14,443 nucleotides of DNA, taken from assembly GCA_019693395.1 (NCBI GenBank), contig JAAMXP010000752.1:1-14443 (forward strand), given 5' to 3'. Positions 10,302-14,443 of the stretch are shown here, one piece after another. A model generated the notes under the pieces. The model was not told the origin of the DNA. It made no database searches and saw only the letters and a program-made list of their open reading frames with translations. The position numbers were made by a program, and so were the translations under genes. How positions within the stretch are numbered: the first letter of the stretch is position 1; every line of letters starts with the position of its first letter. Origin of the DNA: Ettlia oleoabundans (lineage: Eukaryota; Chlorophyta; Chlorophyceae; Chlamydomonadales).

Positions 10302-10332
10302 ACAGACAGACGCACACACAGATAGACAGACA
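10302..10332. repeat. Short CAGA/CACA microsatellite
   Basis: An imperfect run of CAGA, CACA and GATAGA units lies in the predicted 3' UTR (or just at its start) of the minus-strand gene. It is simple sequence without coding meaning. Confidence 0.6.
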
Positions 10333-10763
10333 ACAAGCACCTGCTGCCATAAGCATAAGGGGAAACTTGTAAATTGCCAAGAAACCAGCGTCTTGTGATA
10401 TCAATGTGGTGCTTGCCGATTGTGTGCAGACTGCAATTTTGTTTAAGAGATGATTAGGACTTGAAGAATTTTCAATTTCAAAAAGATAACTGAGGTGCTG
10501 TTTAGTGCAGACTGACCTGCTAGCCCTTTAAGGATGTGGGCAGTGGTGACCATGTGTGTTGCGGCGCTACAAGTTGTCACCATCCGCTCGCTCCTCACCG
10601 TTCGCACAACTGCTGCCTGCCGCTGATCGTGATGCACCAGCTGTAGGACTTCCAAAGCACCATGGCGACTCCAGGCCGGCTGGGGCGTGCTTTGTGCTGT
10701 TGACACAAGCCAGTCCCTACCGGAACTTTTGGGGCCTGAAATTCACGATGCACAAAGTGTGAC

Positions 10764-10985
10764 TCACCAGTCATCGGTGCTGGTACTACCGGTGGTATCG
10801 GTGGTGGCAGTTGTCGTGTCGGATGTAGTGGTGGTAGTGTCGGAGGTACTGCTGGCGGTATCGGTGGTGGTAGCTGTCGTGGTGGATGTAGTGTCGGTTG
10901 TAGTGGTGGTAGCGTCGGAGGTACTGCTGGTGGTTGTGCTGGTCGAACTGGTGGTACCCGTGCCACCGCAAAAGCCACAGCTCGA
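10764..10985 (-). repeat. Thr/Ser/Asp-rich C-terminal tail with 75-bp repeat
   Basis: After the last ShKT cysteine the frame encodes about 70 residues made almost only of Thr, Ser, Asp, Ala and Gly, ending STDDW and a TGA. At DNA level, near-identical 31-bp segments begin at 10825 and 10900 on the plus strand, so the tail contains a 75-bp (25-residue) imperfect tandem repeat. Such tails are likely O-glycosylated in secreted algal proteins (inference). The stop codon sits inside a perfect GTGAGT donor-like motif, so an alternative spliced 3' end cannot be excluded. Confidence 0.7.
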
Positions 10986-13900
10986 AGCACAATTTTGCTC
11001 CATGTAAGGGCCACTGCAAGATTATAGCGAGAGGTAAAGGGGCACAAATGGGTGTTCATAATGGTGGAGACGTTGCCGCTCATTCACATGCCACTGAGGT
11101 AGCGCAGGCTGTGCAGGCAAGGGCAAAGGACCATGGGAGGAGGAATTAGACTTGCATTGGGCACATGGCAGATCTGTACAAAAAAGAATGCTGCACCAAG
11201 CGCCCCCGAGAAATATTTCCTGTAGTGTAGGCCACATGCATAGTTAGATAAACAGCCAGCTGTACACACTAGAGAGGATGGCCACAGTAGCCTAGTTTGC
11301 TCCAGCCGGGGCAGTCGCCCACCAGGTCCTCACATCCGCTGCCGCCATCACCACACAACCCGCAGCTGGCAGGGCAGTTGGCTTTCATGTAGTCGGGGCT
11401 GCATGAGAGGAAAGGCGGGAGTCGATTTTGTCTGTATCTTGGCGGGTTCTTGGCTGAGTAGCATTGGGAGTGAGAGCAGAGTCCTTGGCAATCAAAGGCT
11501 GTTAGCTGCCTTGAGCAATGATAAGAAGTGGAATGCGGTGCTGCATGGTGGAACAAATAGAGGAGGGGCAGGATTGCCACAGGTTCGTCCGCTAAAGGCA
11601 GTCATGACACGGCACGGCATAGAACCGGGCAGCACAGCAAATCATTGCATATTAAATCACGGCGTGTAGGTGCCAGCTGCAATTGGCACAATCTGCAACA
11701 CCATCTGCTATGCCTGTTCCGAGGCTTTACTCACAAATTGTTGCACTCCCCAGATGCAGCAAAGATCTGGCAGTAGGCGTTGTGGTCACGGCAGCCAGCC
11801 TGGCACAGCTTGCAGCTCTCGCGGCAGTTTTGGGACATCCACGCGGCGCTGCAATGAAAGACAAGTAGGACAGATGTAGGAGCTGGTATTGATTGATTCT
11901 GAATGGTGATTTGGTGCGCCAGCTTTATCAGTGGCTGCCCAGCGGTGGGAACGTAAACAGTTGCTGTCGCAGTCGAGGAAGGGAACAGCAATGCAGCCAA
12001 ATGTAGCGTTGCAAACCGCGCACTACTGTAAGAGCTGCGCCGGCCAAACCCTGCCGCCCGTTCCCCGCCCCACCCACCCTCCGCCTGCTCCACTCACTAC
12101 TTGGTTTGGCAGAAGCCCTGCTGTGCCCACCAAGGGCAGTAGCGGTCCTTGTCATAGCAGTCAGTTTCGTCCATCACCACCGTGTCACACATGTTGCAGC
12201 TCGAAGGGCAGTATGCTTGCATGAAGTCGGCGCTGCAGATGCAGTTGTGATACAAGGGAACAACTAAGGCATGTCAGCCAACTCCTTGGTGCAGCAGTTA
12301 ACATACTAAGCCAAAGAATCGTTTGTTTGCTGATGTTGCTGCTGCAACCGATGCTGGCGGAATATGGAGGCACGAGCAGGTGTTGAAGCCTTACCCACCT
12401 GCGCTTGAACTCGCCAGTGGCAGCCCACCAGGCACAACTGTCATCCCAGTCGCTGCAGGCTGCCTGCGGCCCAACAACAGCAGCACAGATTGATTTGGTG
12501 ATGAATAAAGTAGAAAGCATTGCCTTTTCAGGACAGTTTAGTCCCAGGAAGAAGGCAGGCATGGCGGCTAGTAAGTGGCTCCCCAACAGCAAGCAAGACC
12601 AGTTTGCAGTTTTGCAATGCATGCGTCATGCACAAATGAGCTACACCAGGTTGTCATCTGCTATACCTACACAACTCGAGGGTGGCATGCACATGCCCCT
12701 CAATTGTCGAGCTTGCCTGTTTGTCGCCAGAGCCATCGCAAATGCCGCAGCTCTTCAGGCAGTACCCCTTAAACTTGCCGTTGCCAACCATGTAGGCTGG
12801 GCTGCAGGGCAGATATAGGTTGGATGAACCGCAGGTTACCAACCCAAGATGCAGCGTGTATTGTGTTGTAGGTGATCAACTGGCAGTTACTACATGCAAC
12901 ACCAACATGCATGCACCCATTCCAACAGCAGCTGGGGAATTACAGCAGGCCCTGCTCCGGTATGTGAAGCACCAATGCAGCAACAGCAAGTCGAACACAA
13001 GCTATCTCGCAATGTTGACAGTACCGCCAGCACACCATTCCTGCTATAGTGGACTCACTTTTTGCTGCACTCCCCCACGCTTGCCCAGTACCTGCAGTCA
13101 GCACTTTACGCAAGGGTTGAGGTTGGAACCTAGGAACCACTGTGCATGCTGCCGCTGCGTGAAACGCACATGAGGAACCGCTGCTGCAGGAGTGGCTGCG
13201 CAAGCAAGAACCAATTTCTAGCTCGCTTTTGAAAGTGGGCCACATAGAGCACTGCCCCCAAACCCACTACAACCCCAACACTCCATCCTTGTGGAGTGGC
13301 ATGGAACAAAATTCCAAATATGCTTGCTGCAACGTTGCGAAGCTCCTGCGACACTCAGATAATGATATCACACTGCAAAGATCCCACCGGCAACTCGTGC
13401 TGAGGTCCTCGCACTTCGGCACACTGCCACCATTATATCCGCCGCACAGTCCACAGCTGGCTCGGCAGTTGCCGGGGGCTTGTGGTGTGCCCATCATCCA
13501 ATCAGGGCTGCATTTATGTCGGGTGCATGGAAAAGGGGAAAGGAATGTTGGGTGACATCGAAGCGTCCAAAGGCGAAAGGAGCACACGCAACTCGAACTA
13601 GAATGAAAAGGAGAGCTTGTTGGAAGCTTGCAAATTGAGCAGGCAAACTGATGTGTTTCCTTTAATGTGGTTCGGGGAAAGCGGCTGGTTGCAGCTGAAT
13701 AGGCGGCAATGACCTGCTGTCATCCTGTGGTTGCGCTACCCCCACACCGCACCACACAGCACCATACCACAGCCCCACGCACTGCCTCCATGCAGCACCA
13801 CAACCACTGCACTTCCATCATACCACCAATGAAAGAGAGGTGCGCGAGGCCATCGCAGCTGATTTTTTGTGATCGCTACCTCGTTTTGCAATAGCCTTGT

Positions 13901-14414
13901 GCTGCATACTGGCGGCACTCCTTATAGTAGTCTACGCAGCCTTTGGGTGGTGGTGGAGGGGAGGGGGAAGGCTTGGGGGCTGGGCCAGGGGAGTTGGGGT
14001 AGGAGGTTAAGGTGGTCGGATACACTGCCTGCAGCACATTACGTGACAAAACAACTGTTTGTATTTGTTGCATTATTTGAAATCCACAAACTAAGACCTT
14101 TGAGCATGTGCACGCAAACTACAACGCACTAGTCATTGCGGGATACTTAGCGCTCGTATTGGTAACTTGTGCATTAGCATTGGCTCACCGGAAACTGGTA
14201 CATATTACAATACCTGCAGCAGAAGGATCAATGTAAGCTTTGAGACAAGCCATGAACCGTTTGCTGTGTTCACCATCAAGCGGCCAGGTGCATCGAGTGG
14301 CTAGTCCTAGTGATATAAATATGCAGGTAAGCAAGAGCATCCTGGGTGAACTTGGCGTACCCAAGCGTTCCATCTGACAGCATGGGGACCTTCACAAAGC
14401 CACCATCCATCCAA
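10764..14414 (-). CDS. Probable papain-family cysteine protease with Pro-rich linker and six ShKT domains (3' part; starts beyond right edge)
   Basis: Minus-strand exons: 14414..14361, 14213..14189, 14028..13880, 13507..13388, 13091..13059, 12801..12717, 12463..12399, 12232..12101, 11848..11735, 11398..11270, 11013..10764. They sum to 1156 nt, 384 visible residues plus stop, with every phase agreeing. The first two exons and the start of the third read WMDGGFVKVPM, DGTLGYCNMYQFP and AVYP. This follows the end of papain-family catalytic domains (W..GY.R......G.CG......YP) but carries WM where the family usually has WG, and N for G after the Cys. A Pro-rich linker (SPGPAPKPSPSPPPPP) follows, then six ShKT cysteine-rich domains and a Thr/Ser/Asp tail. 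Plant RD21 proteases have a comparable Pro-rich linker but a granulin domain. The disulfide-type domains imply passage through the secretory pathway. The active-site Cys, His and Asn are outside the window, so the protease call rests on about 30 residues; the ShKT call is strong. Confidence 0.72.
10986..13940 (-). repeat. Array of six ShKT domains
   Basis: Domains in protein order (minus strand): D1 from CVDYYKEC (about 13936) to SCGLC; D2 from CEDLSTSC to SCGIC; D3 from CSDWDDSC to SCNMC; D4 from CYDKDRYC to SCKLC; D5 from CRDHNAYC to SCGLC; D6 from CEDLVGDC to SCGFC (about 10987). The shared pattern is C-x(6)-C, an aromatic/WA segment, G-x-C, P/A-x-[WYF]-M, then C-x2-SC-x2-C. D1 and D2 share a longer M-to-C loop (MMGTPQAPGNC and MVGNGKFKGYC), suggesting that they are a related pair. 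In D3 the Cys of the G-x-C position is replaced by Phe (GEFKR). In other proteins ShKT domains mediate binding or regulate a linked catalytic domain; the role here is not known. Confidence 0.88.
12464..12716 (-). other. Probable GC-AG intron of the protease/ShKT gene
   Basis: The donor reads CAG|GCAAGC on the minus strand (exon end 12717) and the acceptor GCCGCAG is followed by the exon at 12463; both are phase 0. Splicing gives DGSGDKQ-AACSDWDDSC, linking D2 to D3. The only in-phase GT nearby (CAT|GTGCAT, 24 nt on) is a weak donor and would add eight residues to the linker. Confidence 0.6.
14189..14213 (-). other. 25-nt microexon of the protease/ShKT gene
   Basis: It is bounded by a CTGCTGCAG acceptor and a GTGAGC donor and encodes YCNMYQFP after completing a Gly codon. 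The phases fit both neighbours: the upstream exon ends in phase 2 at 14361 with a GTACGC donor, and the downstream exon starts at 14028 in phase 0. It supplies the conserved Cys near the end of the papain-like domain. Confidence 0.6.
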
Positions 14415-14443
14415 CTGCAGACCAAGGTAGTAATGGATGGGTG

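Noticed and set aside
10687..11007. Plus-strand frame rich in Val (a possible membrane protein).
   Set aside because: It is the exact antisense of the Thr/Ser/Asp-rich tail and of the last ShKT half-domain; GGT/GTG repeats on this strand give Val artefacts. The minus strand has the splice sites and conserved cysteines.
12905..12920. Repeated ATGCATGC-type words (also near 2924, 4833 and 9200).
   Set aside because: They are short, self-complementary and scattered in introns and UTRs. They show no regular spacing, so they are not an array or an element end.
10764..13940. Prolyl 4-hydroxylase, a common algal partner of ShKT domains.
   Set aside because: The residues directly before the Pro-rich linker do not resemble the end of the 2-oxoglutarate oxygenase fold and fit the papain-family C-terminus better. 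The full catalytic domain is outside the window, so this stays open to test.

Overview
The window looks like nuclear DNA of a chlorophycean green alga (Chlamydomonas/Scenedesmus-type). Three lines of evidence support this. Genes are broken into many short exons by introns of about 100-420 nt, nearly all with (T)GCAG acceptors. TGTAA-type poly(A) signals follow the genes. The protein families are a plastid glycerolipid enzyme with a green-algal style transit peptide, an F-box/LRR protein of the plant FBL15/SLOMO type, and a secreted-type protein with a Pro-rich linker plus ShKT domains. There are no bacterial-style operons, RNA genes, transposases or CRISPR arrays.

Layout. (1) Positions 1-918, minus strand: the first two coding exons of a plastid (ATS1-type) glycerol-3-phosphate acyltransferase; the rest lies beyond the left edge. 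(2) Positions 919-1230: a compact divergent intergenic region, about 312 bp between start codons. (3) Positions 1231-9157, plus strand: one complete gene, reconstructed here as 20 exons with all phases agreeing (about 1055 aa). It encodes an F-box protein followed by a long leucine-rich-repeat solenoid whose repeat order and landmark repeats match plant FBL15/SLOMO. (4) Positions 9158-about 10273: 3' UTRs and the convergent intergenic region, with no convincing gene. (5) Positions 10764-14414, minus strand: the 3' part of a gene with 11 exons in the window (384 residues visible). It carries what looks like the last segment of a papain-family (C1A) cysteine protease catalytic domain, a Pro-rich linker, six ShKT-type cysteine-rich domains and a Thr/Ser/Asp-rich tail.

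The three genes have no evident shared pathway: plastid lipid synthesis, SCF ubiquitin-ligase substrate recognition, and probable secretory-pathway proteolysis. The most interesting points are the protease-ShKT architecture, which parallels the Pro-rich/granulin tail of plant RD21 proteases; a phase-2 intron at the same place in all six ShKT domains; one ShKT domain that lacks a cysteine; and three introns that appear to use GC-AG splice sites. All exon models were made by eye and have not been checked against transcripts or databases.
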